Below the pieces are notes generated by a model that had not been told where the DNA came from, made no database searches, and was given only the letters and a program-made list of their open reading frames with translations. Positions 29,401 through 40,297 of a stretch of 64,000 bases of DNA are shown here, one piece after another (positions within the stretch are counted from its first letter, which is position 1; each line of letters opens with the position of its first letter). The DNA lies in NCBI GenBank assembly GCA_020310875.1, contig CM035438.1, positions 97,444,432 through 97,508,431 of the forward strand, in the 5' to 3' direction. This stretch comes from Ceratopteris richardii (Eukaryota > Streptophyta > Polypodiopsida > Polypodiales > Pteridaceae). The translations under genes and the position numbers were made by a program.

Positions 29401-30360
29401 CAAGTAGCCATTGCCCCCAAAGATCAACACAAAACGGCCTTTGCCACAGAATGGGGAATCTTTGCATTTCGTGTGATGCCATTTGGGCTCACCAATGCAC
29501 CTGCAACATTCCAAAGACTCATGTGTCATGTCTTCAAAGAGTTCTTGCGAAAGAGCTTAGAAGTATATGTGGATGATTTATGCGCTCATTCCCAAGAAAG
29601 AAGTTACCACATCCCTGAGCTCAGGCAAATCTTCAACAAGTGTAGAGATTATCGAGTGTGTCTGAATCCAGAGAAGTGTGTGTTTATGGTACGACAAGGT
29701 AAGATCTTAGGTCACATCGTTTCTAAGAATGGAATATCAACAGATGAAGACAAGGTAAGAGCAATAGCAGAATTGGCCAGACCAAGGAATGTGAAAGAGG
29801 TACAAGCCTTTATGGGCCATTGTGGATATTACCGTAGATTTATCCACATGTATGCCATCATAGCTAAACCTCTTTATGGGCTGTTAACGAATTTTGAATG
29901 GAATGAGGAATGCGAGACTTCCTTCAACGAGCTGAAGAGACGTTTGTGCACAGCACCAATATGGACTACTCCGGATTGGAGCAAACCCTTTCATGTCCAT
30001 GTAGATGCCTCCAATCATGCAATAGGATGTGTGCTAGCACAACCCACAGGTGAAGGAAACCTAGATTTGCCGATAGCATATGCTAGTAGGCAATTAAATG
30101 CAGCTGAACGAAATTACACCACAACGGAGAGAGAAGGCTTAGGCATGATATATGCTGTGAAGAAGTTTAGACACTATCTATTGGCCAATAAGTTCAAGTT
30201 TTTCACTGATCATCAAGCTTTACTATATTTGGTCAATAAACCTTGCAATACATGTCGCTTAGTAAGATGGTTCCTCTTACTAATGGAATACGACTTTGAA
30301 GTTGTTGTCAGGAAAGGTAGAACCCATCTTAGGGCAGACCATCTTTCTCGCATCACTTCT
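26482..30360 (+). pseudogene. pol: Gypsy-R Pol: last zinc knuckle, protease, reverse transcriptase, RNase H; 3' truncated
   Basis: Open from 26482 to the junction. Order: CQDCGKEHLLRDC, a coiled-coil-prone region (ESLRETKAKITEI), a proline-rich linker, canonical retropepsin TTKAIVDSGAGVAIATT (DSG 27859-27867) with EMILGRPFLRQ, an acidic linker, and RT with FRVMPFGLTNAPATFQ and YVDD at 29566-29577. RNase H follows with HVHVDASNHAIGCVLAQ, TTEREGLGMIYAVKKFRHYL and DHLSRITS. All catalytic residues I can check are present. It is in frame with the end of gag, so the family uses one Gag-Pol frame. The frame runs another 69 bases into Gypsy-B LTR sequence and stops at 30427-30429; that tail is not native. 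Confidence 0.9.
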
Positions 30361-30474
30361 CTACCCCATATTTTCCCTTACCTTGTGCAAGTTCTATTTT
30401 TCTATCTTCCACTATTTTTGAGTGATTAGAATCTTGTGATTGAGGATAGATTATGATTGAGGAAATGCTACAAG
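30361..30474 (+). repeat. 3' terminal 110 bp of a Gypsy-B LTR
   Basis: ccatattttcccttaccttgtgcaag...gattgaggaaatgctac is a close match to 37266-37371, which also precedes a primer site. Only the LTR end is present, joined directly to the Gypsy-R RNase H. Confidence 0.8.
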
Positions 30475-30486
30475 TGGTATCAGAGC
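30475..30486 (+). other. Primer binding site of Gypsy-B copy 1
   Basis: TGGTATCAGAGC three bases after the LTR end, same arrangement as 37372-37383. Confidence 0.85.
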
Positions 30487-30503
30487 ATAATTGATCCTCG
30501 AGA

Positions 30504-30640
30504 ATGATGGAAGGTTTTACATTAAAGGTCCATGAGCAAGAGGAGCTTATTCAAACATTGGAGTGTGAATCATTAAGCGAATATGATTTTGACATTAACT
30601 ATTTGGCTAGTAAGGAAAATAAGGTCGTTTGATGCATTGA
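30504..30640 (+). pseudogene. Gypsy-B gag start fused to RNase H end
   Basis: The ATG at 30504 opens MMEGFTLKVHEQEELIQ, matching the gag start at 37401. After about 18 codons the sequence becomes EYDFDINYLASKENKVV, the C-terminal signature of gypsy RNase H. This is the scar of a large internal deletion. Confidence 0.65.
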
Positions 30641-30802
30641 GTTAGAGACCTTTACGTAAGCTCTTTTCTTTAATAAATTCTTATTTTCTCAATCAAATTC
30701 AAGAAGAACTAAACATGAATCTTTTTATGCACCTATTTTGAATTTTTTACATGCAAATAGGGGATCAATCTATCAAGACAAATTTCATTGTAGAATGAAT
30801 CT

Positions 30803-31586
30803 TTGTATTGTCAAAATCAATTGTATATATCTTCTAAGTCCCTATTAAAAGTTAAAATATTGCATAATTTTCATGATGCACATTTTTCTATAGATCCAGG
30901 TTATTCAAGGACCTATGTTAAAACAAAATATTCTTACGTCTATCCATGTATGAAGCGAGATATTAGAAAATATGTTACTGAATGTTTAAAGTGCCGACAA
31001 GTGAAATCTGAGTTTAAGAGAATGCCTGAAATGCTTCAATCTTTGGAGGTTCCAAATAAAAAATGGGAGTCTATCTCTATAGAATTTATCATTACATTAC
31101 CTACGACCAGAAGTAAACATGATACCATATTTGTGGTAGTTGATCAACTTACCAAGATGGCACATTTCTTTCCTATGAAAAAGAGTGATATTGCCTTGAA
31201 TGTTGCAAGACTATTTGTAAATGAAATGTTTCGATTGCATGGAATGACTAAAACCATAATTTCTAATAGAGACTCTAGATTCACATAAAACTTTTGAAGA
31301 GAAACATTTGAATCGATTGGAACTCAACTTCGTATGAGTACTACTTTCCATCCACAAACTAATGGGGAAAGTGAGAGGGTTAATCGAGTACTTGAAGATA
31401 TGTTGCATATGTATGTAAATGAAAAGCAAGATGATTGGAGTGAATATTTGTTGTTAGTCGAGTTTGCATACAATAGTGCATGGCATGCATCTATAAAAAA
31501 TGAATCTATTTGAGGCTATGTATGGTTATAATTGTTTGATTCCACCTTCATTTTTTAGTTTTCCAAATAAAGTAGAAGTATCTAAA
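30803..31586 (+). pseudogene. pol: Gypsy-B copy 1 integrase
   Basis: Has the H2C2 module (HNFHDAH ... CLKCRQVK) and a chromovirus-like core: KWESISIEFI, VVDQLTKMAHF, ISNRDSRFT, HPQTNGESERVN. The first catalytic D is E (MDF-type to IEF) and the second is N (SDRD to SNRD), so it is inactive. Stops occur near 31286 and 31294. The frame then continues as ESIGTQLRMSTTFHPQ and VEFAYNSAWH and ends near 31580, where about 500 bp present in copy 2 are missing. Confidence 0.8.
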
Positions 31587-32366
31587 GAAATAGACCTTTC
31601 CATAGTGAAATAATTCATTTTGAACTTTTTGAATTACATTGTGGGGATAATGCTTAGAATGAACAATTAGGTCATTTTATGCATGTAGGTTAAATTTTGG
31701 GATGGCAAGTTTTATATTCTCTCTCTAAACCTTATCCGCATTATGTTTTTTGGTTGAAAATCGAATGTGAAGATGAAAGAATTAAGAGAAATGTTGTATG
31801 AGAGAAAGCTAGAGCATGCATAAGAGAGTAAAAGTGTTTGTGTGAATTTTTTGTGAATCATGGTTTAAAAACCTCGTTTAGGGCTCTACATTTAGTTCAT
31901 TGTAAGAAAATGCCTTGATTTTATTCTCTCTCTAGAAATTATAAACTTGCATGGCTCAAAAGTGATACTTGGAGGTGGATTTGGACCTAGGTCATCTCTA
32001 ACACTATTGTGTAGATCAAAAAATTGAATAAAAGTGTCTCTCACTAACTTAAGCTAATTCCTCACTATTTTTGAATTACATGGCTTGGAAAAGTACTCTT
32101 TTTTTAGGTACTTCAAAAAAAAAGAGGGATTCTCTATTTCTATTCATATCCATGATTTTAAACCATGCCTGTAGTCATGCACAATTATGGATGTGTTTGG
32201 ATATGTCTTTTTGTTGCTTTTCTTCTACTCTTGACAAGTACCACTAAACAAAGCACTAATATAAGCGCATGCTTTTGCAAAAGTTTTATGGAGAATCAGA
32301 TTTTTCTAAATTTGGTGGATCGCATACTTTTTTGGGTGGTGATCAAATCTATTATAAGAAGACTTG
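31586..32366 (+). repeat. Gypsy-B LTR, first part (interrupted by Copia-C)
   Basis: 31586-32163 matches 40298-40870 (tccatagtgaaataattcattttgaac, aaatgccttgattt, and others). The stretch 32164-32366 has no counterpart at 40871 onwards. The LTR appears to resume at about 37262 after Copia-C. Confidence 0.65.
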
Positions 32367-32583
32367 TGTTGATATATTTAGGTAGTGATGTGTGTGAACA
32401 CACTAGGACCATCGAAACAGTTTTTTCCTTCTCTAGGAGGTTTTCTTTTGCTACCTTTTATAAAAGCGCTACTTATCTTTGTACATTCTAGTGGTAATAC
32501 ATTCATTATTTTGTGGCATGCTCCAAGCTTCTTCTTCTTCCTTATGCTCTTCGCATGCTTCCCCAGACATCAAACTCCAAGAA
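32367..32583 (+). repeat. 5' LTR of Copia-C (about 215 bp)
   Basis: Starts TGTTGATATATTTAGG and ends just before the primer site. Only the first 70 bp clearly match the 3' LTR, so the two LTRs have diverged or been rearranged. Confidence 0.6.
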
Positions 32584-32584
32584 T

Positions 32585-32596
32585 TGGTATCAGAGT
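32585..32596 (+). other. Primer binding site of Copia-C, one mismatch
   Basis: TGGTATCAGAGT; the last base differs from the usual C. Confidence 0.75.
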
Positions 32597-32871
32597 AGGT
32601 TGCTACTTCATCTAATGCATTCTTGACACCCCTCCATTCATAGTCTCAAAATCGCACAAAAATTGGGAACAAACTCATGGTGATTAGGAGATCTCACTAT
32701 TGCAATGCTTGTGTAGGCAATTTCCTATTTTTATGCCAAAGATATATACATGTTTCGGTTTGCCATTATAAGCATCTGGAAGTCTTCTACAGGTTTAGTA
32801 GAACTCGACATGATAGTTGTGTTCAACTTTTTGAGATACAATCAATTTTTTGCATCAAGGTATTTTAGTGA

Positions 32872-33930
32872 GTGGCCATTGCTAAAAGCAGTAATGTATT
32901 CCGTATGTTGGTTGTTGAGGATAATTTGGATAGTACCAATTACCCATTATGGGCTTATATGATGAATCATGTATTAGTTGCAAAAGGACTGTGGAATATT
33001 CTGCAGGGTGTTGAAAAATGTCCTATTACACCTGCAAACATAGTTGTTGAAGGTGATGCAGATGGCATTGGAGATGATAATATTCTTCATGTTCCTATTT
33101 GTATTGTGGTTCCTGTTACATCTACTGCAAAGCAAATTCATTGGGATGGCACAGATGCTCATGCACATGCATTGATAGCCTTATCTTTCAAACATGCCAT
33201 TATTCCTCACATTCACTTTTGCAGAATAGCTAAGGATGATTGGCATACACTTATCACTTTATACCATGCAAGGAATGAGGCTCATGTTGCTTATCTCCGA
33301 AAATAGTTCGAGATTAAGCACATGAATGAAGAAGATTCCATGGATATTTTTTTGACAAAGATCAAAGATTTGAAGGAACAATTGATTTTTGCTAAAGAAG
33401 TCTTGCTTTACAGTTCACTTAAGAAAATTATTATCAATGGTCTTCCCGCTTCATATCAGAGTTTTGCTTCCACTGTTTTTTTATGATGGAAGGCAATCCA
33501 AATGCCTTAAAATTTGAGGAGTTAGCCTCTATTCTGTTGCACGAAGATCAGTCTAGGCAGAACACGTCCATTATGTGTGTTGCAGATCAAGATTTCTTGG
33601 CTACTCAAATGGGCAAAGGTAAATGGATTTCTTCTACTAGTAAGTAGAAATCTGGTAATTTTGCACAATCACAAAAGGATGATAGAGATGAGAAGAAAAT
33701 AGAAAAGCAAAAATTGTTTTGCAAATATTGTAAAGGAAATGATCATGCCATAAAGAGCTATCCAAAATTGGCTGTTGAAGAGGCAAGGAAGAAAGAGGCT
33801 GGAATGATTGTTGTAGAGGCCTCTACACCCAAACAAAGTTTGCTACTCTTGTGCATAATGAAGAATGGGCATTTACCACTGTTTGCAGTTATGACCCATC
33901 TTCTCATGAATAGTTTATATCTAAAGTAGA
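32872..33930 (+). pseudogene. gag: Copia-C Gag remnant
   Basis: Starts at GTG 32872 (AIAKSSNVFRMLVVEDNLDSTNYPLW), where ATG is expected, and is open for 144 codons to TAG at 33304-33306. Copia Gag features follow: LWNILQGVEKCP, HARNEAHVAYLRK, then past the stop FEIKHMNEEDSMDIFLTKIKDLKEQL and INGLPASYQSF. The knuckle at about 33714-33755 reads CKYCKGNDHAIKSY, so the final Cys is Tyr. Confidence 0.75.
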
Positions 33931-34612
33931 CTCAGGTTTTTGGTACTTTGATTGTGGGGCAACCAAACATATTACCTCATAGGACAATTTCTTCACTTCA
34001 CTTGAGCCTACCCCTACAGGGAATATTGTCACATGTGCCAACAACTCTTCTTATCCTATCATGGGAGCTGGTAAGATCATTTTGACTACTACTGATGGTA
34101 GCTCTTTCACATTGTTGGATGCTTTATTTATGCCAGGGATCAAGAAGAATATATTATCAATTTCAGCTTTAGCCAAGATTGGCTTGGTTGTGAAATTTTT
34201 TGATGACAAATGTACAGTTCATGATCTATCAAATGGTGATGTCATTATTGCTTCTAGCATTTTATGCCGTGGGTTGTATAAGATAAAAAACTATGAAAAA
34301 TCCGTGAATGATTCAACATGTGTAGTACATGATTCTCAGGCTTTGTCAGATGCAAAGCTTTGGCATGCATGCTTTGGCCATCTGAATTTTTCTAGTTTGC
34401 TATGCCTGCAAAATCTAAAATGGTGTCCTCTCTACACAAACTTGAGGCACCTAATAAACATGTCTGTGAAGGTTATATTTGGGGCAAAATGCAACATTCT
34501 TCATTCCCAAAAGATGGTTCAGTTCGAGCTTCTCAAAAATTGTAGCCTGTTCACAGTGATGTATGTGGTCCTATGCAGACACCCCTTTTTGGAAATTATC
34601 TTTACCTCATGA
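33931..34612 (+). pseudogene. pol: Copia-C protease and pre-integrase remnant
   Basis: The protease site reads WYFDCGATKHITS, with C in the middle of the usual D-S/T-G, followed by a TAG. FMPGIKKNILSISALAKIG is the usual copia PR end. The zinc region LWHACFGHLNFSSL keeps the histidines. The pre-integrase cysteines are not clearly in frame. Confidence 0.72.
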
Positions 34613-35257
34613 ATTTCATTGATGATTTTCTAGGCATGCATGGGTATATCCATTGAAAGAAAAGTCCGAAGTGCTTATGTGCTTCAAACAGTTTCTGGTT
34701 TTGGTTGAGAATTTGTTAGCATGTAAAATGGGCACGCTTCATTTTGATCGAGGGGGGAGTATATGTCTTCTGATTTTAATGCATTTTTGGCTGAATGTAG
34801 TTGTTGAATGGAAGAACAGGTCACTCATGGAGATGGTGAGGTGTATGGTCAAGAGTTAGGCTTTGCTACATAGTTTCCAACTTGAGGCTATTATGTGTGC
34901 AACATACGTACTTAATAGGTGTCCCGCAAAAGAATTGTGGTTTATCACTCCATATGAGGCTTTGCATGGTCCTAAGCCATCTGTTTCTCACTTGTGTGTT
35001 TTTGGTTTTCTCGCATATGCATAAGTGCCAAAACAACAACATAGGAAATTGGATGATAAGACAATGAAATGTATTTTTTGTCGGGTATAGTTTTGAAACC
35101 AAAGGCTATCGTTTGTATCATCCATAGACTAAATGCATTTTGGTTAGCCATGATGTTGTTTTTGTGGAAGATGCGATTCATCCATTACTTTCATGTACTA
35201 AGGAGGCATCTGTTAGCTCGAAAGACATGTAAAATACTTTGCTACCCATTTTTATAG
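34613..35257 (+). pseudogene. pol: Copia-C integrase remnant
   Basis: Scattered pieces in changing frames: FHDDFLGMHGYIH-like at 34615, KSEVLMCFKQFLVLVEN (34659), then W-K-N-R-S-L-M-E region (34815) in place of VAERRNRSLME, and CPAKELWFITPYEALHGPKPSVSHLCVFG at 34920-35010. Too broken to show the catalytic triad. Confidence 0.6.
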
Positions 35258-36300
35258 GTGGATAGTCTAGTTTTCGTCCAAATGAGTCAATGGTTTAGCC
35301 GTTACAAGTTTCATGTGATAATGCAGATCATTCCACTTGTGATGCAAATTTACATGGTGCACTTTGTTGATGAGAGCCCTGATATTGAGGAGGCAAAAAC
35401 TATGCCAAAATGGCTGGTACAAGCTTTGCATGATAGCAAATTAGATGCACCTCTATCATATCGTACTCATTTTGGATCTCTCACTACTTCTTTTGCATTA
35501 GATTGCTATGCTATGGCTCCCTCTAGTCTTTGTAATGAGAATGAGCGTGTTTCATTTGATGAAGCACAAAATTTTGAAAATTGGATGGTTGCTATGCAAT
35601 CAGAATATGATGCATACAAGTTGAACTGTAATCCTGACGGAACAATTGACATGTATAAGGCTAGGCTTGTTGTAAAGAGTTATGCTCAGGAAAGAGGCAT
35701 TGATTTTGGTGAGATCTTTGCTCCTACATGTCAAATGACTACTATTCGTAGCATTTGTGCACTTGTAGCTCACCATGGTTGGAATGTACATTAGTTGGAC
35801 GTTAAAATTCCATTTTTAAATGGTAACTTGCATAAAGAAGTGTATGTTTCTTAGCCTCGTGGCTTTGTGCAAAAAGGTCATGAAAACAAAGTGTACACAT
35901 TCAAGGAAGTCATTATATGGTTTAAAGCAAGAATCATGTGCTTGGTATGAAAAGATACATGCCTATTTGATTGCACACGGTTTTGAGTAGAGTCCAACTG
36001 AAAGCACCTTATAGTGTGCAAGTGATGTGCTTTTGATCATTATTGCCTATGTTGATGACATGATGCTCACTAGTCCTCATGAGAAGCATATTGCTCATTT
36101 TAAGGCTGATTTGCATGCATCATTTGAGATGTGATATTTGGGGCATTTGCATCATTATTTGGGCATTCAGTTTATGCAAGTTGATGGCAGAATGTCTTTG
36201 TGTCAAACAAAATATACTAACACATTATTGCAGCATTTTGGCCTTGAAGATTGCAAAACTATTACCACTCCTATGGAGACAGGTTTATGATTGAGTCTTC
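35258..36300 (+). pseudogene. pol: Copia-C reverse transcriptase remnant
   Basis: The part at 35520-35790 reads EAQNFENWMVAMQSEYDAY, then MYKARLVVKSYAQERGIDFGEIFAPTCQMTTIR, normal copia RT landmarks. Past a TAG: LDVKIPFLNGNLHKEVYV and, near 36047, the catalytic AYVDDMMLT. The YVDD box survives although the frame has several stops between 35790 and 36300. Confidence 0.78.
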
Positions 36301-36404
36301 ATGATGTTGGAGATGCATTTCATGTTGTTCTCTATCAACAAGCTATTGGATGCTTGATTTATTTATGGATTACTCGGCCAGATATTCAGTTTGTTGTCTC
36401 ATAG

Positions 36405-36960
36405 ATGAGTAGATTTATGTGTTGCCTAGGTATCAAGCATTGGAAGGAGGTTAAGCATATCTTTCACTACTTGAGTGGTACCCAGCTACTTGGATTGTTT
36501 TATCCCAAGGGGGGGTCACTATCACCAGATTACATGTTGTTTCTCACTCTGATTGGGCTGGTTTCTATGACACTCATGTATCCACTAATGTATTTTGCAT
36601 CATGCTTGGTAGCTCATGTATATCTTGGTTGTGTAAGAAGTAGCCTGTTGTGGCCACTTCCAGTTGTGAGGCTATGTAGGGCAGCTTTCACAATGACTGT
36701 TAAGTGTGTGTGACTCAGACATCTTATGGCTCATTTGAGTGTTGGTCAGTCTTATGCCACCACCATCTTCATTGACAATGAGAGTTCATTGGTAGTTATG
36801 AGGAACCCTATGTTCCAAGCTTGCACTAAGCACATTGAGGTGCATTATCATTATGTCAGGGAGAGGTTCTCTACTGGAGAGATCAGCTTGGCATATGTCC
36901 CCATGCAGGAGAATATTGCAGATCTTTTCATGAAGGCTCTGCCTAGGGAGAAGTTTTAAG
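36405..36960 (+). pseudogene. pol: Copia-C RNase H remnant
   Basis: KHWKEVKHIFHYLSGTQLLGLFY (36430), then, after frame changes, TIFIDNESSLVVMRNPMFQACTKHIEVHYHYVRE and ENIADLFMKALPREKF with a stop at 36957. These are the connection and C-terminal signatures of copia RNase H. Confidence 0.8.
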
Positions 36961-37074
36961 CTTTCTAGAAATCTTTGGGCTTATTTCCTTTTGTGGATTG
37001 ATTCCACATAGCTTGGCACTTACTTGTACATGAGTGTCAGCTCCTTGTTCATCGCATCACTCCTAGGGGGGATT

Positions 37075-37258
37075 TGTTGATATATTTAGGTAGCAATGTG
37101 TGTGAACACACAAGGACCACTAGGGCACTTTTTTCCCTTTTGTGGTTGAGAGGTAGAGTCTTTGTCAATAAGCTATTTTCCAAAGCTATTGTATGAACTG
37201 ATTCACATCTATAATATCAAAATTTCTATTTCTCCGAGTCATACATTGTCTACTCGTT
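37075..37258 (+). repeat. 3' LTR of Copia-C
   Basis: tgttgatatatttaggtagcaatgtg follows the purine tract cctaggggggatt (37061-37074) and repeats 32367 onward. Its right end is placed where Gypsy-B LTR resumes. Confidence 0.65.
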
Positions 37259-37261
37259 TGA

Positions 37262-37371
37262 CCTGTATTTTCCCTTATCTTGTGCAAGTTCTGTCTTCCT
37301 CTCTTCCACCATTCTTGAGTTATAAAAGACCTATGATTCAGGATAGATTGTGATTGAGGAAACACCACAAG
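37262..37371 (+). repeat. Gypsy-B LTR, terminal part after Copia-C
   Basis: Matches 30365-30474 closely; ends directly at the primer site. Confidence 0.78.
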
Positions 37372-37383
37372 TGGTATCAGAGC
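37372..37383 (+). other. Primer binding site of Gypsy-B copy 2
   Basis: TGGTATCAGAGC, identical to copy 1. Confidence 0.87.
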
Positions 37384-37400
37384 ATAGTCAATCATCAAGA

Positions 37401-37780
37401 ATGATGGAAGGTTTGACACAAAACGTCCATGAGCAAGAAGAGCTTATTCAAAAGCTTCTTGGAGAATTACGCAAAGAAAGAGGCAGAGAGCAACCAAAAG
37501 GCACAACAAATTTGTTCGTGGAGGTGAACGATGAAGTAGATGAATGTGCAAGAACATCTAGTATTCCTAGAGGAAGATGAAAATGCAATTATGAAGATAT
37601 GGAACCAAGTAAGTTTGCCCGTAACCAAGTCTTCAAGAAGACAAAATTGAATGATTTTGATGGTGAGAACAAGAGCGGTGAAGATCTAGAGGCATGGATT
37701 GAAGAGCTAGAGGACTTCTTTGATCTTTGAAAACTAAGTGAGGAGTCCAAGGCAAAAGTTGGGATCCAGTACCAACATGG
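37401..37780 (+). pseudogene. gag: Gypsy-B copy 2 gag start
   Basis: The ATG at 37401 opens MMEGLTQNVHEQEELIQKLL, a short helical N-terminus. After a TGA at 37578 the frame reads KLNDFDGENKSGEDLEAWIEELEDFFDL, typical of the beginning of the gypsy Gag core (W-I-E-E-L-E-D-F-F). It breaks off near 37780 before the knuckle. 37781-38070 shows no recognisable domain. Confidence 0.7.
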
Positions 37781-38071
37781 CTAGGATAAGACCTAAATAC
37801 AGATAATAGGATGCAGACTAAATATGAAAATAATAAGACCTCTAGAGATGGCCAATATACGACTACTACACTATATGAAAGGATACACTGAAAACCTTAT
37901 TTTTACTTTTTTGGTAGGTGTTTGTCTAGAAGTTTTCATATGATTGAGATGAAACATAGTGATGCAATCATAACTATGGACTAGTTAGTTTAGAATTATG
38001 CAATAATTAATTGCGAACAAAGAACAATCAATTTAAGGCGAGATGATGAATCCATCCACATTCTAGGTGAT

Positions 38072-39405
38072 GTGCATAATCCTAAGCTTATTCTCATTTC
38101 TGCTATGCAGATAACTAGAGGTATATGTGAGACCTATAGAACATTTGTAATGTATATGTACAATCTCCATGAGGAAGATAATGATGAAAAGATTCCAAAT
38201 TTTGTAGAAGATCTTTTGAAAGAATATGCAGATGTATTTCCAAAAGATCCACCTAGTTTACCTCCACCTAGGTAGATTGACCATGCCATTGACTTGTATC
38301 CAAGGAGTGAATCATTTTCTAGAGCACCCTTATTTAAAATAGATGAATTAAAGGTGCTTAAGATTCAATTAGATGATCTTTTGAGGAAAAGCTTGATTAG
38401 ATTGAGTGTTTCACCTTGGGGTGCACTTGTTTTATTTTAGAAGAAGAAAGATAAGTCTTATAGATTATGCATTGACTATAGGGGGTTGAATAAAAGAACA
38501 ATTGAAAATAAGTACCCACTCCCTCACATAGATGACTTATAGGTCAATTAAGTGGATATTCACTAAGATTGACTTAAGATCTAGATATTACCAAATTAGG
38601 ATCAAAGGAGAGGATACAGCCACAATAGCTTTTTGAACACAATATGGTTACTATGAGTTTATAGTTTTACTTTTTGGATTAACAAATGCTCCTATCACAT
38701 TTATGTGCTTGACGAACAATGTTCTTCATGATTACCTAGATGAATTCATCTTAGTATTTCTTGATGATAAATAAAGATGGTCATGAGCATGTTGTGCATC
38801 TCAAGAAGACTTTGCAAACTCTAAGAAAACGCAAATTGTATGGAAAGAAGAGTAAGTGTTTCTTTGCTAAGGAAAAACTTGTGTGTCTAGGAAGTGTCAT
38901 ATCTAAAGAGGGAATTCATATAGACCAGGATAAAGTGACAACAATTGTTGATTAGCCAGTTCTAAAAACTATATGGGATGTTAGAAGTTTTTAGGATTGG
39001 TGCAATATGAAAGAGCACATATTAAGGAATTCTCCAAGATAACAAATCTCCTAACAGAGCTGACTAAAAAGAATGTAGGATTTGTGTGGAGTGACACCTA
39101 TCAAAAATCATTTGAATCATTGAAGCAAAAGTTGTTTCAAATTGTGTTTTGAAAATACCAAAAATGGGAAAGCCTTTTGTGGGTTGCATGTAATGCAGAT
39201 GATAGCCAGATAGGATGTGTTCTTTCACAGGATGGTAGGGTGGTTGCATACGAGTCCAAAAAATTAAGAAAACATGAACTTAATTATCCTACTCATGATC
39301 TAGAAATGCTTGCTGTTGTACATGCACTTAAGCATTGGAGACATCTATTGTTAGGGGTTAAGTTTGAATTGAAAATAGATCATCAGAGTCCAAAAGATTA
39401 TTTGT
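38072..39405 (+). pseudogene. pol: Gypsy-B copy 2 reverse transcriptase and RNase H
   Basis: Landmarks in order: LLKEYADVFPKDPPSLPP (38212), [33 protein letters not shown] (38460), FTKIDLRSRYYQIRI (38562), VLLFGLTNAPITF (38670), the catalytic LVFLDDK (about 38753), GSVISKEGIHIDQDKV (38895), RNase [27 protein letters not shown] (39187) and DHQSPKDYL, where it is cut. At least ten stops or frame changes. The FLDD form of the active site is common in gypsy RT. Confidence 0.82.
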
Positions 39406-39409
39406 AAAA

Positions 39410-39790
39410 GAAATTTTCTAATTGCATGGAATGCATAAAAGCGTAATTTTTTATAAAGACTCTAAATTCACATCAAACATTTGGAGAGCAACATTTGAAT
39501 CAATTGGAACCCAACTTCATACAAGTACTGCTTTCCATCCACAAACTGATGGGCAAAACTAGAGGGTTAAGCGAGTACTTACATATATGTTGTTTATGTG
39601 TGTAAATGAAAAGCAAGATAATTGGACTGAATTTTTGCCCTTATTCAAGCTTGCATACAATAGTGCATGGCACGCATCTATGAACAATGAATCTGTGTGA
39701 GGCTATGTATGGTTATAATTGTTTGACTGCACCTTCGTTTCTAGGTTTTCCAAATAAAGTAGAAGTATCTAAAGAGATGCTTCATAAGAT
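39410..39790 (+). pseudogene. pol: Gypsy-B copy 2 integrase remnant
   Basis: Begins with HGM-HKSVIFYKDSKFTSN, the part around the second catalytic Asp, so the H2C2 module and first half of the core are deleted. WRATFESIGTQLHTSTAFHPQTDG and LAYNSAWHAS match copy 1 at 31300-31490. The second catalytic Asp position reads F-Y-K-D, unlike S-D-R-D. Confidence 0.75.
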
Positions 39791-39838
39791 GGATGAATAA
39801 CTTAGAAAAATGAGAAAAGACAAAAGAGATTCTACGAT

Positions 39839-40297
39839 TTGAAGATAAGACCACTTGAATTTGAAATAAATGATATGATATTTCTTAAAGTCAATCCTCA
39901 TCGATCTAACTTGTTGCTAGGGAAGGCTCATATACTTTCTCCTCGATATGTAGGTTCTTTTAAAGTTTCAAAAGAGATAAGATCTCTTGCTTATTTGTTG
40001 GAATTACTTGAACATTTAAATGTGGATCCTATATTTGATGTTAGCATACTCAAAAGATATGTACCTAATGTTGCTCATGTTTTGTAGTTCAACTATAAGC
40101 TGAAAGATGATGGCTCTTTTGATGTTGGACCTAAAATAGTATTAGATAGGAGGGAAATATTACTTAGAAATACATCTATAGCATAGATTTTGGTGGAATG
40201 TCACACATATCTAGTAGAAGATTCGACTTAGGTGACCTTTTGGCGCATTATCCTTCTTCCAACTCTGATGATAGAGTTCCTAAAAGGGAGGAAGAAT
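39839..40297 (+). pseudogene. pol: Gypsy-B copy 2 integrase C-terminus with chromodomain-like end
   Basis: Open 82 codons: FEINDMIFLKVNPHR...LSPRYVGSFKVSKEIRSLAYLLELLEHLNVDPIFDVSILKRYVPN is the GPY/F-type module of gypsy integrase. After a TAG, DGSFDVGPKIVLDRREILLRN resembles the start of the chromodomain-proximal region of chromoviruses. A chromovirus assignment is therefore likely but not certain. A purine tract (aaaagggaggaagaa, 40281-40296) leads into the LTR. Confidence 0.68.

Larger units (their letters stand above)
21442..30360 (+). mobile_element. Gypsy-R, second copy of the Gypsy-L family, 3' end missing
   Basis: LTR 21442-22024, tRNA-Asp primer site, leader with an 18-bp tandem array, gag from 24140, PR, RT and RNase H. 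Homology to Gypsy-L ends at DHLSRITS (30360), after which unrelated Gypsy-B LTR sequence follows. H2C2 modules, IN, second protease and extra ORF are absent. It lies inside Copia-D and is in opposite orientation to Gypsy-L. It is better preserved than Gypsy-L, with one frameshift and one nonsense codon in more than 2000 codons. Confidence 0.9.
30361..32366 (+). mobile_element. Gypsy-B copy 1: rearranged Ty3/gypsy remnant
   Basis: LTR end, primer site, first codons of gag, then a jump to the end of RNase H, integrase, and the start of another LTR (about 31586). Gag core, PR and RT are deleted. The LTR at its right is interrupted by Copia-C at 32367 and resumes at about 37262. Confidence 0.72.
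32367..37258 (+). mobile_element. Copia-C, heavily decayed Ty1/copia element
   Basis: tgttgatatatttaggtag at 32367 is repeated at 37075 after a purine-rich tract, marking both LTR starts. Between them are a primer site, gag, PR, IN, RT and RNase H remnants in order, with many stops and frame changes. Its right end is set at about 37258 because Gypsy-B LTR sequence resumes there. Target duplications are not clear (acttg/actcg is possible). Confidence 0.75.
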
